64,000 nucleotides of DNA from Flavobacterium pokkalii. GTDB taxonomy: Bacteria; Bacteroidota; Bacteroidia; Flavobacteriales; Flavobacteriaceae. Of the stretch, positions 62,808-64,000 are shown in pieces; the first letter of the stretch is position 1, and each line of letters opens with the position of its first letter. The stretch is taken from the NCBI RefSeq assembly GCF_014596575.1, contig NZ_NASZ01000012.1, positions 43,329 through 107,328 of the forward strand, in the 5' to 3' direction. The position numbers were made by a program, and so were the translations under genes. The notes below the pieces were generated by a model. The model saw nothing but the letters and a program-made list of their open reading frames with translations, did not search any database and was not told the DNA's origin.

Positions 62808-64000
62808 ATGAAACAAAAATACTTATTCATTCTATACCTTTTTTTTTCTTTCGTTCAAATTTTCGCTCAAAATACTGGTGATTTTAGATCAATTGCAAAC
62901 GGAAATTGGGAATCAGCTTCGTCATGGGAATTCTATAACGGTAGTTCATGGACAGCAGCCGGTGTTTATCCTGGTCAAAGTACAGGTACTTATTCGGTAA
63001 CCATTTCTAGTGTAAACACTATTTCCATTACTTCAAATCTGACAACAGCAGAAATGGGTAGCGTAATTGTTAAAGGTACATTGGATTTAAATCCTCCATC
63101 CCCTTTTAATATTACACTTTCAACATTACATTTATTTATAGATGGCGGTGTATTGAATTTTAATGGCCCACAAATAAGTTTAAATCTGCCACTAAGAGCT
63201 TCTCCCAACCCTAGTCCGTATATTGAAATAAAAAACGGAGGGACAATTGGCGGAAATTGTACACATAATGACGAAATTTTAATAGGTAATAATGTATATG
63301 CCGTTTGTAAAACAACAGGTTCCAGTGATTATGTAACCTTTGGGGAGATAGCAACTTCAGGAGGAACAATAAATGCAGTTATAAATTTACCTCCTTCTAA
63401 CACTACAAGTTGTAAAGACCAACCTATAACTTTGGAAGGACATTATGAAGGAGCGGCCGGCAGTACTGTAGACTATCAATGGACTGCTACAGATCCAAAT
63501 GGAGATCCCATTACAATTGCCAACGGAACCTTATCAAATAATTCCGATATTGCCTTAGCATCACTCACTCCAACTATATTCGGAAATTATTTAATATCAT
63601 TTACAGTTTCCACAGACATTAGCGGAATTAACTTTTCTAATACTGTTACTAATTTAGTTACCATTGAAGATACTCAGGCACCAATTATCAACTGTCCGGT
63701 TGCCACTAATGCCAATCGAAATACCAATGCTGCGCTTTGTACTTATACCGCTGTAGGAACCGAATTTAATGCTACTGCTACTGATAATTGTGCGGTAACT
63801 TCTTTAACTTACTCTCTAAGCGGAGCTACGACCGGAAGCGGAACTTCTCTTGCCGGTGTAGTATTTAACAAAGGGGTTACTACTGTGACATGGTCGGCTT
63901 CTGACGGAGTAAATACTGTTGTAAACTGTAGTTTTACCGTAACAGTTAGCGACAATCAGGCACCAAGTATCAACTGTCCGGTTGCCACTAATGCCAATCG
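62808..64000 (+). CDS. HYR-repeat secreted surface protein (3' truncated by window)
   Basis: 397 residues are visible and the frame stays open to the window end. Signal peptide MKQKYLFILYLFFSFVQIFA. Then a beta-rich N-terminal domain, and near residue 290 the first HYR-like (hyalin repeat) unit (DTQAPIINCPVATNAN, then ATDNCAVTSLTYSLSG, TVTWSASDG). The next unit begins at 63957. Units repeat every 282 bp (94 residues) with nearly identical DNA. These are typical of large adhesins exported by the type IX system. The C-terminal sorting signal would lie beyond the window. Confidence 0.85.
   Translation, partial: MKQKYLFILYLFFSFVQIFAQNTGDFRSIANGNWESASSWEFYNGSSWTAAGVYPGQSTGTYSVTISSVNTISITSNLTTAEMGSVIVKGTLDLNPPSPFNITLSTLHLFIDGGVLNFNGPQISLNLPLRASPNPSPYIEIKNGGTIGGNCTHNDEILIGNNVYAVCKTTGSSDYVTFGEIATSGGTINAVINLPPSNTTSCKDQPITLEGHYEGAAGSTVDYQWTATDPNGDPITIANGTLSNNSDIALASLTPTIFGNYLISFTVSTDISGINFSNTVTNLVTIEDTQAPIINCPVATNANRNTNAALCTYTAVGTEFNATATDNCAVTSLTYSLSGATTGSGTSLAGVVFNKGVTTVTWSASDGVNTVVNCSFTVTVSDNQAPSINCPVATNAN

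Noticed and set aside
1..64000. CRISPR array
   Set aside because: No regularly spaced direct repeats of 24-40 bp and no cas genes were seen.

Overview
The window looks like chromosome of a member of the Bacteroidota, most likely Flavobacterium or a close relative. The DNA is A/T-rich. Promoters, where visible, have the Bacteroidota form TTG-N19-TAnnTTTG rather than -35/-10. There are C-terminal Por (type IX) secretion-type sorting signals and many lineage-typical genes (DUF4290, DUF493, DUF6428, START-like, YqgE). No rRNA, CRISPR array or insertion sequence was seen.

Layout. 1-3.4 kb: end of an AhpD-like gene, then a GH28/GH43 polysaccharide-degradation pair. 3.4-12.2 kb: housekeeping genes (rluD, a PASTA protein, ddl, a DUF433/DUF5615 toxin-antitoxin pair, coaD, a PhnA-like protein, a DbpA-type DEAD-box helicase, a NUDIX gene divergent from pyrE). 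12.9-24.2 kb: nitrogen and arsenic metabolism: a P-II/AmtB pair, an HMA-like protein, an arsenic operon (arsR, DUF6428, ArsC-type phosphatase, Acr3), then nirB, nirD, DUF4202 and a NarX/NarL-like two-component system whose promoter shares short motifs with nirB. 24.3-33.1 kb: CDF transporter, murA, DUF4290, DUF493, recQ-fmt, HU, yqgE, a class IV aminotransferase and a START-like protein.

33.3-51.6 kb: an 18.2 kb integrative mobilizable element inserted in the 3' half of a tRNA-Met(CAT) gene. An 87-bp near-perfect direct repeat (33305-33391 and 51545-51631) bounds it. It carries a tyrosine integrase with a small HTH partner, an unrecognised 538-aa protein divergent from an XRE regulator, a hairpin-rich oriT-like region, a MobC-like protein and a relaxase, and a HipBA toxin-antitoxin pair. 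Its cargo is a tightly packed five-gene operon: C5-cytosine methyltransferase, DpnII-fold protein lacking the expected acidic residues, ParB-like protein with DGNRR motif, SNF2-type helicase, and DUF3883 PD-(D/E)XK nuclease. Convergent with it lies a two-gene module of unknown function. The five-gene operon is the best candidate for an undescribed system: it has the parts of an ATP-dependent restriction-modification or anti-phage system but does not match the layout of DISARM, BREX, Dnd/Ssp, Druantia or CglI/NgoAVII as I know them.

51.6-64 kb: chromosome again. A 1621-aa LamG surface protein with a C-terminal sorting domain, then a flavinylation operon (ankyrin protein, DUF2271 protein with a GASVT motif, PepSY/flavodoxin reductase fusion, ApbE), then the start of a HYR-repeat surface protein that runs off the window. 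Three transcription units here share TTAATCGAT-like boxes upstream.

All assignments come from reading motifs by eye. Family names rest on recalled family knowledge, and no database search was run.
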